This document shows, piece by piece, positions 28,101-34,605 of a DNA stretch of 64,000 nt. Below the pieces are notes generated by a model. The model made no database searches. It saw only the letters and a program-made list of their open reading frames with translations, and was not told where the DNA came from. The DNA lies in NCBI RefSeq assembly GCF_023734135.1, contig NZ_AP025730.1, positions 992,001 through 1,056,000 of the forward strand, written 5' to 3'. The position numbers were made by a program, and so were the translations under genes. The stretch comes from Sphaerotilus microaerophilus. Its GTDB lineage: Bacteria > Pseudomonadota > Gammaproteobacteria > Burkholderiales > Burkholderiaceae_C. Position 1 is the first letter of the stretch; each line of letters starts with the position of its first letter.

Positions 28101-30583
28101 CCGACGCCGACGGACTCGGTCCGATCAGCTACCAATGGCAGCGCAACGGCGTGGCCATCGGCGGCGCGACGGGCAGCAGCTACACCACCAGCCAGGCCGA
28201 CGTGGGCGCCGTGCTCAGCGTGGTGGCCAGCTACACCGACGCGCTGGGATCTGCCGAGAGCGTGGCGAGTGCCGATACGAGCGCAGTCGCGAACGTCAAC
28301 GATGCGCCCACCGGCAGTGTCACGATCGACGACAGCACACCGATCCAGGGCCAGACGCTCACGGTGTCGAACACCCTGGCCGACGCCGACGGACTCGGTC
28401 CGATCAGCTACCAGTGGCAGCGCAACGGCGTGGCCATCGGCGGCGCGACGGGCAGCAGCTACACCACCAGCCAGGCCGACGTGGGCGCCGTGCTCAGCGT
28501 GGTGGCCAGCTACACCGACGCGCTGGGTGCCAGCGAGAGCGTGGCCAGTGCCGATACGAGCGCAGTCGCGAACGTCAACGACGCGCCCACCGGCAGCGTC
28601 ACGATCGACGACCTCACGCCGACGCAGGGCCAGACGCTCACGGTGTCGAACACCCTGGCCGACGCCGACGGACTCGGTCCGATCAGCTACCAATGGCAGC
28701 GCAACGGCGTGGCCATCGGCGGCGCGACGGGCAGCAGCTACACCACCAGCCAGGCCGACGTGGGCGCCGTGCTCAGCGTGGTGGCCAGCTACACCGACGC
28801 GCTGGGATCTGCCGAGAGCGTGGCCAGTGCCGACACGAGCGCAGTCGCGAACGTCAACGACGCGCCCACCGGCAGTGTCACGATCGACGACAGCACACCG
28901 ACGCAGGGCCAGACCCTGACCGCGACGAACACCCTGGCCGACGCCGACGGACTGGGCACGATCAACTACCAGTGGCAGCGCAACGGCGTGGCCATTGGCG
29001 GGGCGACAGGCAGCAGCTACACCACCAGCCAGGCTGACGTGGGCGCCGTGCTCAGCGTGGTGGCCAGCTACACCGATGCGCTGGGCGCCAGCGAGAGCGT
29101 GGCGAGTGCGGGCACTGCGGCGGTGACCAACGTCAACGACGCACCCACGGCGGTCGATGGGGTGGTCGAGTTGGTCGAAGACCAGGGTCACACCTTTTCT
29201 GCCGCCGACTTCGGCTTTGCGGATGTGGACTCGGCCGATGCCCTGGGGGCCGTGCGCATCGAGGGGCTGCCCGGCGTTGGGAGCCTGACCCTGGACGGTG
29301 TGGCCGTGGTGGCGGGGCAGGAGATCGGCTCCGATCGCCTGGAGCACCTGATCTACAAGCCGCCTGCGGATGCCTTTGGGGCTGCGCTGGCCGTGTTGCA
29401 GGTGCGCGTGGCCGATGTCGCGGGTGTCTGGGCAGCGGACAGCCAGCAGGTGGTGCTGGATGTCCAGGCCGTGAACGACGCGCCGCGTCTGGAGCGCGTC
29501 GAGCTGACGTTGACGGATGGGGCGTCGCTGCTGCTCTCCGATGCGCAGCTGCTGGCCACCGATGTGGACTCGCCTTCCACGGAGGTGGTGTACCGGGTGA
29601 CTTCGATGTCCCATGGGCACTTCGAGGCGGTGGACCAGCCGGGTGTGGCGATCGATCAGTTCACGCAGGCCGATGTGTCCGGCCATCGGGTGCGCTTCGT
29701 GGCCCTGAGTTCCAGCAACCTGCCCAGTTTCGTGCTGGCGGTGGGCGACGGTGCCGGCACGCAGCAGCCGGTGAGCGTGCGGGTGTCGCACGAGACCACG
29801 GCGTTGCTGGCGATGCCCGGTGACGAGTCTGGCTCTGCTGGGGCGACGCCGGATGCGCCGGACGATCCTTCGCAGCCTGCGGGACCTGCGTTGCCGCCGG
29901 GGCCCCCGGCGCCGATGGGGACCGCTACCGTCAAGTCGATCGGCTCTGCACGCGATGGCGAGCGCGGCGGTGGGGAGGCGATGCAGGCGGCCGTGTTGCA
30001 GGCGGTGGTCGAGGGTGCCAGCACTGCGGAGGATGCGGCGCAGCACGCGAGCCGACAGGTGGCGGCAACGACCGCAGCGGTGCATCGCACGCCCCTGGTG
30101 GTGGACCTGCCGTCGTCTGAGCGGGAGCAGCAGGCCGCGCAGCGCCTGGCGCGGCTGGAGTTGTTGTTCGAGGCCGGTTGGGAGCTGGATCTTGGCCAGG
30201 ACAACCCGGACCAGGTGGTGGAGACGCTTGCGCTGGTGGAACCGCGCCGCGCCGGCCGCAGCAGTGAATCCAGCGGGCTGGCCGATGAGGGCGATGCGCC
30301 GTCGCAGGAGTTGACGCTGGCCACCGACGCTGCGCAGGCGGCGGGTGCCGTGCTGACGGCCGGGAGCGTCTGGTGGGCGCTGCGCGCGGGTGGGCTGGTG
30401 ACGAGCCTGCTTGGTTCGCTGCCGACCTGGCGCCATGTGGACCTGCTGGCGGTGCTGCCGGACGACGATGGGGCTGAAGGTTGGAACCGGGATGCCGATG
30501 ACGAGGCAGAGCGCGACGAGATGGCCTTCGACCGGTTGCTGTCGGGCGCCTCTGACGACGCGATGGAGAACGATCCGCGATGA
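19142..30583 (+). CDS. Giant LEPR-XLL / DUF4347 cadherin-like surface protein (3813 aa)
   Basis: No classical signal peptide: an Arg/Pro-rich start leads to HVEELEPRVLYSADAALLL (about 14-32), the LEPR-XLL signature known at the N-terminus of very long repetitive bacterial proteins. Then: a degenerate DUF4347-like half copy (about 73-165), a full DUF4347 domain (about 185-350) with LISHGASG (H247) and LLYGCEVGAG (C290), seven repeats of about 55 residues (357-744), many cadherin-like segments with NDAP junctions, a LamG-like domain (about 1423-1625), a DNRLRE-like module (about 2362-2550), seven near-identical 93-residue Ig-like repeats (2681-3331) and a Pro-rich linker. Near the C-terminus a hydrophobic segment (about 3735-3775, GSVWWALRAGGLVTSLLGSL) precedes an acidic tail. 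Probably a cell-surface adhesin. Upstream export genes and the overlapping downstream diguanylate cyclase point to dedicated handling and c-di-GMP control. Confidence 0.93.
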   Translation: MTRRRRPPVRPRLHVEELEPRVLYSADAALLLDPTLGGLAEVRVIAPPPAPAPAAAVQTLATPAMLDEAAQRRELVVVDARVADPYAVLDALARQRGGAASYDLVVLDADGDRQAQLTELLGHEQGLAAVHLVGPAQDAAPTQRSLGEVAALAALADGAELIGWQAGPGGELLRLADPAVQPLRSEIVFIDARVADIAPLLDELVADRSDDVVFEVIRIDASRDGLAQVSAALAGRSGIDALHLISHGASGQLLFGSGVVDTATLATRAGELGGWAGALSADADLLLYGCEVGAGEAGVQFTQALADATGADVAASDDRTGAAAQGGDWQLETRRGRLQATVLQAGTWGGSLGLTAQGGETLVNTTTSGGQTENWSAKTVAMDASGNYVVVWMDGSGVDGSGIGIYAQRYSAAGVAQGSQFQVNTYTADNQRNPQVAMAGNGSFVVVWESNGQDGSSYGVFAQRYSASGVAQGGEFRVNSTTALDQTEAAVAMDATGNFVVTWQSWSQDAVNSAGIYAQRYNSSGVAQGGEFRVNTYTTDDQSEPSIAMDAAGNFVIVWASWAQDGSDEGIYAQRYDSGGVAQGGAFKVNTYTTGYQGLPVVAMDGNGFVVVWESYAQDGSVSGVFGQRYNPSGVAQGSEFQINTTTTNNQQNPVVAMTTGGGFVVTWQSMAQDGSFDGVYARQYDGSGTALSAETRVNTTTTDYQDVPSVAADANGHLVVAWHGNGVGDSDGVFAQRYLYAVAPVLTLGGYSGTYVENAGVIFDASATVTDADTTVFSGGQLLYQITANGSSSDELGIRNQGSSAGLIGLSGSNVTYGGTVIGSYTGSAGAGSFGNGSTALTVTFNGSASVAAVQALVRNITYRNTSDNPGTATRTINLTVSDGTGMTSTPAVVTMAVTAVNDAPVITSNGGGATAAVGVAENSTTVAVVSATDAEGAALTYSILGGADAAKFSIDAGSGVLSFVSAPDYENPTDGGADNVYDVTVQVSDGSATDTQALAVTVTNVDEQIGAGASSSATTTGATSLTWFHTTSASSHDILIVTVSVRQDVPVTSVTYGGTALTQVGSRVDPSGKVRAEMWYLLAPPTGTANVVVTLSGSANATAGATTFYNVSQTTPFGSVTTGSGSGDPSLTLASAVGELVVDAVADRDVDSQVVGAGQTLLWTGKAGTGANDSWAGSSTEAGAASVTMSWTTNGGGAGEWAAVALSLKPFVNNAPVVATTGSVLAYTENGATTAVDSALTVGDADGDTLVGATVSISANYASGQDTLAFSTQNGITGSWNAGTGVLTLSGSATVAQYQAALRSITYANTSDNPSTATRTVSFTVSDGTSSNTATRNITVTATNDLPVAAADAGSGNEDVAINGNVLANDTDADGGALTATLVSGSSNGSLTLNADGSYSYTPNANWNGSDSFQYLVSDGSGLVHYWALEGNGNDVVGGAHGTVTGTTAVTGDAGSAMQFDEIDDVVVVPDFTYTNAFTVSFSFRLDDISGSTYQYLYSHGDYTAVNSLNILVGESGAGVGNAGVMRAVMRDSNDGAGSGVLTVDVNSLVGDGQWHEFTLVVAAGGTSKIYLDGTLCASDSRGGDAFDPTGSLYLGGRQDGDPSRLYGNALDSVKIYNRDLSSQEVAQLASTTQQGSVTLTVTSVNDAPVISAVEGSALAYSENAAATAVTATLTLTDIDSTNLSGATVQITGNYASGQDVLAFTNQNGITGSWNAGTGVLTLSGSATVANYQAALRSITYANGSDNPSTATRTVSFSVNDGMVDSNTATRNVSVAAVNDSPTVGGAMLAATTEDAANPPGDTIANLFSGSFADVDAGASLGGILVTHNPLNASQGAWQYSTDAGGNWHDIDAIAYPQSLALDAATRVRFLPAADFNGFPDSLSVRALDDSYAGAYTSGATRVTADATSPGGSSAISASLESLSTSVVAVNDAPLISFVSGSTVLAENAGALIVAPAATVADVDGTALTGGQLHVYFAENGQAEDRIAIRNQGSGAGQIGVSGTDVSYEGVVIGNWTGGTDGLTPLVVTFNSSATTVAVQALARNVTYENVSESPSTAVRTMAGYLTDGAGGSSNIVSGTLSITPVNDAPTLSSSSALPSVSEDDVTNSGFLVSFLADGANDADAGALKGLAVTSVDDSHGTWQYTLDGTTWQDIGAVSQTNARLLPSDTVARIRFVPAADWNGVTGPFAYQAWDQTSGVAGGLGDASVYGGSTAFSFGASSSSLSVMAVNDAPVNALPGTQVTPVNVPLTLSVANGNAISIGDADAANAALSVTLSATHGTLTLAGMAGLGFTTGDGTADASMTFTGTAAAINAALDGLVFTPAAGYQGSAVLSLATNDLGNTGSGGALADSDSLNIAVGGARFQEGADGYGGTQDTWVSTSSPGTDHGAQTTVVADDNSLRDAALLRFDNLFGTGAGQIPAGAIIQSVSLSVYVTNADALDFVALHRMLQPWTEASTFDSLISGVSTGGAEAGSALLTFSAGSTGWNHLSSAQLTATVQAWANGEANHGWAFISDNADLWTFASSENGTVSQRPYLSVSYVLPQAPVVAVSGTATSYTENSAPVAVDPALTVSDADSTHLAGATVRISANHQAGEDVLAFTSQFGITGSWDANAGILTLSGQATVAQYQQALRSVTYANTSEAPTADARTLAFSVTDVYSGLGSALVSRSLNVLPVNDAPTGGVTIDDVTPTQGQTLTATNTLADADGIGPISYQWQRNGVAIGGATGSSYTTSQADVGAVLSVVASYTDALGASESVASADTSAVANVNDAPTGSVTIDDLTPTQGQTLTATNTLADADGLGPISYQWQRNGVAIGGATGSSYSTSQADVGAVLSVVASYTDALGSAESVASADTSAVANVNDAPTGGVTIDDLTPTQGQTLTATNTLADADGLGPINYQWQRNGVAIGGATGSSYTTSQADVGAVLSVVASYTDALGASESVASAGTAAVTNVNDAPTGGVTIDDSTPIQGQTLTVSNTLADADGLGPISYQWQRNGVAIGGATGSSYTTSQADVGAVLSVVASYTDALGSAESVASADTSAVANVNDAPTGSVTIDDSTPIQGQTLTVSNTLADADGLGPISYQWQRNGVAIGGATGSSYTTSQADVGAVLSVVASYTDALGASESVASADTSAVANVNDAPTGSVTIDDLTPTQGQTLTVSNTLADADGLGPISYQWQRNGVAIGGATGSSYTTSQADVGAVLSVVASYTDALGSAESVASADTSAVANVNDAPTGSVTIDDSTPTQGQTLTATNTLADADGLGTINYQWQRNGVAIGGATGSSYTTSQADVGAVLSVVASYTDALGASESVASAGTAAVTNVNDAPTAVDGVVELVEDQGHTFSAADFGFADVDSADALGAVRIEGLPGVGSLTLDGVAVVAGQEIGSDRLEHLIYKPPADAFGAALAVLQVRVADVAGVWAADSQQVVLDVQAVNDAPRLERVELTLTDGASLLLSDAQLLATDVDSPSTEVVYRVTSMSHGHFEAVDQPGVAIDQFTQADVSGHRVRFVALSSSNLPSFVLAVGDGAGTQQPVSVRVSHETTALLAMPGDESGSAGATPDAPDDPSQPAGPALPPGPPAPMGTATVKSIGSARDGERGGGEAMQAAVLQAVVEGASTAEDAAQHASRQVAATTAAVHRTPLVVDLPSSEREQQAAQRLARLELLFEAGWELDLGQDNPDQVVETLALVEPRRAGRSSESSGLADEGDAPSQELTLATDAAQAAGAVLTAGSVWWALRAGGLVTSLLGSLPTWRHVDLLAVLPDDDGAEGWNRDADDEAERDEMAFDRLLSGASDDAMENDPR
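20212..21372 (+). repeat. Seven protein-level repeats of about 55 residues, possible beta-propeller
   Basis: Inside the giant gene, seven consecutive units share the pattern VNTxT...VAMDxxGNFVVVWxSxxQDGSxxGVYAQRYxxxGVAQG. Seven blade-sized units with a strand-rich pattern suggest a seven-bladed beta-propeller. The DNA copies have diverged, so this is an old duplication. Confidence 0.8.
27182..29134 (+). repeat. Seven tandem 279-bp repeats encoding 93-residue Ig-like units
   Basis: Units start at 27182, 27461, 27740, 28019, 28298, 28577 and 28856; the period is exactly 279 bases and copies are nearly identical at DNA level. Each unit begins NDAPTG and contains YQWQRNGVAIGGATGSSY and DVGAVLSVVASYTDALG. 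Copies differ at a few cassette positions (DDVTP/DDLTP/DDSTP, LTATNT/LTVSNT, GASES/GSAES) in shuffled combinations, which suggests recombination or gene conversion between copies. Confidence 0.97.
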
Positions 30584-32133
30584 GCTCCCTGCCTGCCCGG
30601 CCCGCCGGGCGACTGTGGCCCCGCTGGGGCATGCGACCGGTCACGCGCATCAGCCTCGGGCTGACGGCGCTGCTGATCTCGCTGCTGCTGGTGGCGGACC
30701 TGGTGCTGGGCGTGGTGCCCGGCCATGGCCAGTATGAGCGCATGCTGCGCAAGCGCGTGGCCGAGAACCTCGCGGTACAGCTGACCAGCCTGCTGCAGTC
30801 GGGGGACCATGCCGCGCTGGGCAAGACCATCCAGCAGGTGCTGGCGCGCAATGCGGAGGTGCGTTCGATCAGCGTGCACCGCCACGATGGCGCCCTGGTG
30901 ATGCAGCGAGGCGAGCTGCCGTCACTGGCCGAGCGCTCGCAGCAACAGGCCTCCGACCTGAACCACCTGCGCGTGCCCATCCTGGCGGGCCGCCAGTTGT
31001 GGGGCGAGGTGGAGATGACCTTCGTGCCGCTGGCCTCAGGCGGCCTGCGCCAGTGGCTGGCACAGCCGGGAGTGCAACTGCTGGTCGTGCTCGGTCTGGG
31101 GGGCTTCCTGCTCAGCCACGCCTACCTGAGCCGGGCGATGCAGTACCTGAATCCGTCCGCGACGATCCCGGACCGCGTGCGCCGCGCCTATGACAACCTC
31201 ACCGAGGGCCTGCTGATCCTCGACCAGCAGGCCCGCATCGTGCTGGCCAATGCGGCCTTCCGGCGCATGCATCCGGCGGCCCAGGTGGATCTGAACGGCC
31301 AGCCGATCCAGTCCCTGCGCTGGCTGCTGAACGGGCGCGACGAGGGGCAGCCAGAGGTGCCGCCCTGGGAGCGAACGCTCCACAGCGCCGAGAACGTGAC
31401 CGACGAGGTGCTGAGGCTGCCGCGCCCGGGCGAGCCGGACCTGCACCTGCTGGTGACCAGCGCGCCGGTCGTGGACGACCGGGGCAAGGTGCGCGGCTGC
31501 ATGGTCAGCTTCAACGACGAGACGGCGCTGCACCGCAGCCATGCCGATCTGCGCCAGGCGTTGGCCGAGGTGGAGCACGCCAAGGCCGAGGTGGATGCCA
31601 AGAACCAGGAGCTGCAGCGCCTGGCGTCGCGCGACCCGATGACCGGCTGCTACAACCGGCGCGCTTTCTTCGAGGCGGCCGAGGTGGCCTTCGAGGCGGC
31701 CCGGGCGGCCCACAGCGGGTTGTGCTGCATCATGAGCGACATCGACCACTTCAAGTCATTCAACGACACCTACGGCCATGCCGTGGGTGACCAGGTGATC
31801 CAGGTGGTGGCGCGTGCGCTGACGGGGGGCATCCGGCCGACCGACATCCTGTGCCGCTACGGCGGCGAGGAGTTCTGCATCGTGCTGCCGGGCAGCACCC
31901 CGGCCGTGGCCGCCGAGGTGGCCGAGCGTCTGCGTGCCGAGATCGAGTCGCATGCGCAGAGTGCGATCCGCGGCACGCAGGTGCGCCGGATCACCTCCAG
32001 CTTCGGCGTGGCCAGCTTGCTCACGGGTGCCAAGACGCTGAAGGAGCTGATCGACCACGCCGACCAGGCGCTGTATCGCTCCAAGGAATCCGGGCGCAAT
32101 CGCGTCACCGTCCACGAGCGCGAGTTGGCGTGA
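30580..32133 (+). CDS. Membrane-bound PAS-GGDEF diguanylate cyclase coupled to the giant surface protein gene
   Basis: 517 residues. Two transmembrane helices (about 24-46 and 167-187) flank a periplasmic sensor of about 120 residues. A PAS domain (about 205-325, LTEGLLILDQQARIVLANAA), a short coiled coil and a GGDEF domain follow. The active site is CRYGGEEFCIVL and an RPTD I-site stands at the canonical spacing before it, so the enzyme should make c-di-GMP and be feedback-inhibited. Its ATG overlaps the stop of the giant gene (ATGA, 30580-30583), so translation is coupled. This links surface-protein production to a periplasm-sensing c-di-GMP source. The signal sensed is unknown. Confidence 0.93.
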   Translation: MSSLPARPAGRLWPRWGMRPVTRISLGLTALLISLLLVADLVLGVVPGHGQYERMLRKRVAENLAVQLTSLLQSGDHAALGKTIQQVLARNAEVRSISVHRHDGALVMQRGELPSLAERSQQQASDLNHLRVPILAGRQLWGEVEMTFVPLASGGLRQWLAQPGVQLLVVLGLGGFLLSHAYLSRAMQYLNPSATIPDRVRRAYDNLTEGLLILDQQARIVLANAAFRRMHPAAQVDLNGQPIQSLRWLLNGRDEGQPEVPPWERTLHSAENVTDEVLRLPRPGEPDLHLLVTSAPVVDDRGKVRGCMVSFNDETALHRSHADLRQALAEVEHAKAEVDAKNQELQRLASRDPMTGCYNRRAFFEAAEVAFEAARAAHSGLCCIMSDIDHFKSFNDTYGHAVGDQVIQVVARALTGGIRPTDILCRYGGEEFCIVLPGSTPAVAAEVAERLRAEIESHAQSAIRGTQVRRITSSFGVASLLTGAKTLKELIDHADQALYRSKESGRNRVTVHERELA

Positions 32134-32165
32134 ATCGCTGAGGGCGTTTGGGGGCCAGCCGCCGG

Positions 32166-34298
32166 TCAGACCGGTGGCGCCGGGGTGGCACCACGCCCAG
32201 GCGGCGCACCCGCCGCGGGCAGCGTGAAACGGAAGACGCTGCCATGCGGGAGGCGCGGCAAGGCGTGCCCGGGCTCATCGGCCGGCGGATGGGCCACCCA
32301 GGCCTGGCTGCTGAACTCCAGCGCGCCGCCATGCTGCTCGATCACCGTGCGGCACATGGCCAGGCCCATGCCCATCCCCTCGGGCTTGGTGGTGAAGAAG
32401 GGGGTGAAGAGCTGCTCGCCCACCGCGGCCGGGATGCCCAGGCCGTGGTCGGCCACGCGCCACTCCACCCAGCGCTCGCTGACGGGGTGGACGTGGATCT
32501 CCAGCAGCCGGTCGGCCGGGGCGATCCGTTCGTCCTCCATCGCCTGGATGCCGTTGCGTGCCAGGTTCAGCAGCACCTGTTCGACCATCGTGCGGTCGCA
32601 GGTCACCCGCGGCACCGGGGTGTCCAGGGCGATCTCGACGCGGCTGTGGCTGCGCCGCGCGGCCAGGCGGATCAGCGGCAGCACCGCCTCGATCAGCTCG
32701 TCGGCGCGCACCGTCTCGCGCAGCCGTTCGCGGCGGCGCACGAACTGGTGCACGCTGCGGATCACCCGGCCGGCGCGCTCGGCCTGTTCGGCGATGCGCT
32801 GGGTGGCCTGGCGCACCATGAGCTGGGTGGGCAGGTCGGCCGCGGGGTCGGCATCGTTCTCGGGCAGCAGGTTGAGCGAGCCGGTGGCGTAGCTCGCGAT
32901 GGCCGCCAGCGGCTGGTTCAGCTCGTGGCTGAGCAGGGTGGTCATCTCGCCCATCGTCGCCAGGCGGGAGGCGGCCTGCAGCTTCTCCTGCTGCTGGCGT
33001 GACAGCTCCTCGATGCGGCGCTGCGGCCCCAGGTCGAGCACCGAGCTCATCCAGCCGGCGTGCTGGCCGCGCCCGTCCACCAGCGGCGCCTCGAAGATCA
33101 GCACCGGGAAGCGCTCGCCACCGCGGCGCATGAAGACCGTCTCGTGGCCCTCGCGCGGCGGGCTGGCGCCCGCGAGCCGTTCGGCCTGCCGGCGGGCGTA
33201 CTCGGGAGCCATCTCCGGCGGCCAGTACGGTGGCGTGGTGGCGGCCAGCAACTCCTCGGCGCTGTAGCCCACCATCTGGCAGAACGCGGCGTTCACGTGG
33301 GTGATGCGCCCGTTCAGGTCGCGCGCGCGCAGGCCGGTGACCAGCGAGTCCTCCATCGCCTTGCGCACCGCCAGCGCGTCGGCCAGGCTCTGCTCGGCGG
33401 TGGCGCGGCGGCGCACGTCGTAGCCCAGCAGCGTCACCACGCCGGCCAGCGCGACGCCCAGCGCAATGACCAGCGCGGCCGAGAGGTTGGGGATCCAGCG
33501 CGGCGCCTGCGCCACGCTGTCCAGCCGCAGCGGCAGCAGCAGGCCGGACAGGTCGATCAGCCGCTCGGCGGTATAGACCCCGGCGCCGCGCCGGATGCCG
33601 GCGCGCGCCAGCCGGGTGCCGTCGGCCTCGACCAGCAGCACCTCGTGCTCGCGCAGGGTGGCGGCCGGTACGGCCTGTTCGAGCAACTCGCGCAGCACGA
33701 TGGTGCCGATCATCGCGCCCCGGGCCCGGCCATCGGCCAGGCTGGGCAGGCACAGGTCCACCACCTCCATGCCCAGGCCGCCGGTGGTGGGGACGAAATA
33801 GGTGCGCGAGAAGGCCGGCGTCGAGTAGCGCTGGGCGGTGGCACAGGCGGTCTGTGCGTCCACGCTCATGTCCTGGCGCGGGATGGTGCCGAACTGCCCG
33901 GGGTGGGAGGGTGAGACGACCGTGCTGTGCAGCCCGAAGGCCTCGTCGCGCAGCTCGATGCGCATCAGCTCGCGGTACTGCCGCATCACGGGCGTGGCAG
34001 CGGCCGTCCAGGCCGGGCTGCCCGGCTCCAGCCAGAGGAGCTGTTGCAGCGCCTGCATCTGGTCGGTCAGGCGTTGACGCACGTCGGCAGCGGCCACCGC
34101 GGCGGCGGCGTCGGTGGACTCCTGCACCCGCACGTGTTCGAGCTGCCAGGTCAGCCAGAGCAGGGCGCCCTGCGCGGCTACGAGCAGGGCTACGAGGGCC
34201 GACCACAGCAGCAGCCGGCGTCGGCGCCGCGCGGACGGGGAGGGCAGTGCGGCGCTGGCGTCGGGTCCGGTGGGTGGCAGTGATGCCGGTGCGCTCAT
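32166..34298 (-). CDS. PAS-containing sensor histidine kinase (DctS/FixL-like)
   Basis: About 710 residues from ATG 34298 (an upstream in-frame start at 34379 would add 27 unlikely residues). Two transmembrane helices (about 26-48 and 270-292) enclose a large periplasmic sensor domain. Then a PAS domain (ARDLNGRITHVNAAFCQMVGYS), HisKA with SHELNQPLAAIASYATGS and HATPase with NLARNGIQAMED, HGLGIP and GMGMGLAMCRTVIEQHGG. This is the DctS/FixL layout; DctS relatives sense C4-dicarboxylates, which would suit the divergent malic enzyme gene, but the ligand is inference. No response regulator gene is adjacent. It converges on the upstream diguanylate cyclase gene across a 32-base gap. Confidence 0.88.
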   Translation of the reverse strand: MSAPASLPPTGPDASAALPSPSARRRRRLLLWSALVALLVAAQGALLWLTWQLEHVRVQESTDAAAAVAAADVRQRLTDQMQALQQLLWLEPGSPAWTAAATPVMRQYRELMRIELRDEAFGLHSTVVSPSHPGQFGTIPRQDMSVDAQTACATAQRYSTPAFSRTYFVPTTGGLGMEVVDLCLPSLADGRARGAMIGTIVLRELLEQAVPAATLREHEVLLVEADGTRLARAGIRRGAGVYTAERLIDLSGLLLPLRLDSVAQAPRWIPNLSAALVIALGVALAGVVTLLGYDVRRRATAEQSLADALAVRKAMEDSLVTGLRARDLNGRITHVNAAFCQMVGYSAEELLAATTPPYWPPEMAPEYARRQAERLAGASPPREGHETVFMRRGGERFPVLIFEAPLVDGRGQHAGWMSSVLDLGPQRRIEELSRQQQEKLQAASRLATMGEMTTLLSHELNQPLAAIASYATGSLNLLPENDADPAADLPTQLMVRQATQRIAEQAERAGRVIRSVHQFVRRRERLRETVRADELIEAVLPLIRLAARRSHSRVEIALDTPVPRVTCDRTMVEQVLLNLARNGIQAMEDERIAPADRLLEIHVHPVSERWVEWRVADHGLGIPAAVGEQLFTPFFTTKPEGMGMGLAMCRTVIEQHGGALEFSSQAWVAHPPADEPGHALPRLPHGSVFRFTLPAAGAPPGRGATPAPPV

Positions 34299-34605
34299 GG
34301 GCACAGTATCCGCGCGCCCCGAGGTGGCGGGTCGTACGCGTTCGTACGCATCGCCGCACCGTGCCCCGCAATGAGGCATGGCGCAACGTCATGTCCTCTC
34401 CGCATGAGGCCATGCGGCATCGGGTGGATCCACAGTGGCGCGCGGGCAGCTGGCTTCCTAGAATCCGCGTCCCCCATGCGACAGGTTGGCCTGCGCGCGC
34501 TTGCAGGCGCGGCAACACAGGCTGGCCCGGTCGTGAATCCAGGCGGAACTCCGCCGCCTGCCCCCGCCTTCCCCGGGCCCCTCCAAGCTTCCTTCCGCTG
34601 CTGCC
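34299..34605. promoter_or_regulatory. Divergent intergenic region of sensor kinase and malic enzyme genes
   Basis: 307 bases without a convincing gene. TAGAAT at 34459-34464 resembles a sigma-70 -10 box reading toward maeB, and the same CTAGAATC core occurs before the amgK-like gene at 43133-43140. The -35 match is poor (TGG at 34436). The maeB start at 34606 has no strong ribosome binding site. No other signal seen. Confidence 0.35.

Noticed and set aside
27182..29134. CRISPR-like periodic repeats
   Set aside because: The 279-bp period, open frame and lack of unique spacers show coding tandem repeats, not a CRISPR array.
26297..30436. A 1379-codon minus-strand frame with obvious internal repeats
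   Set aside because: Its repeats are only the mirror of the seven 279-bp repeats in the giant gene; no start signal or known domain.
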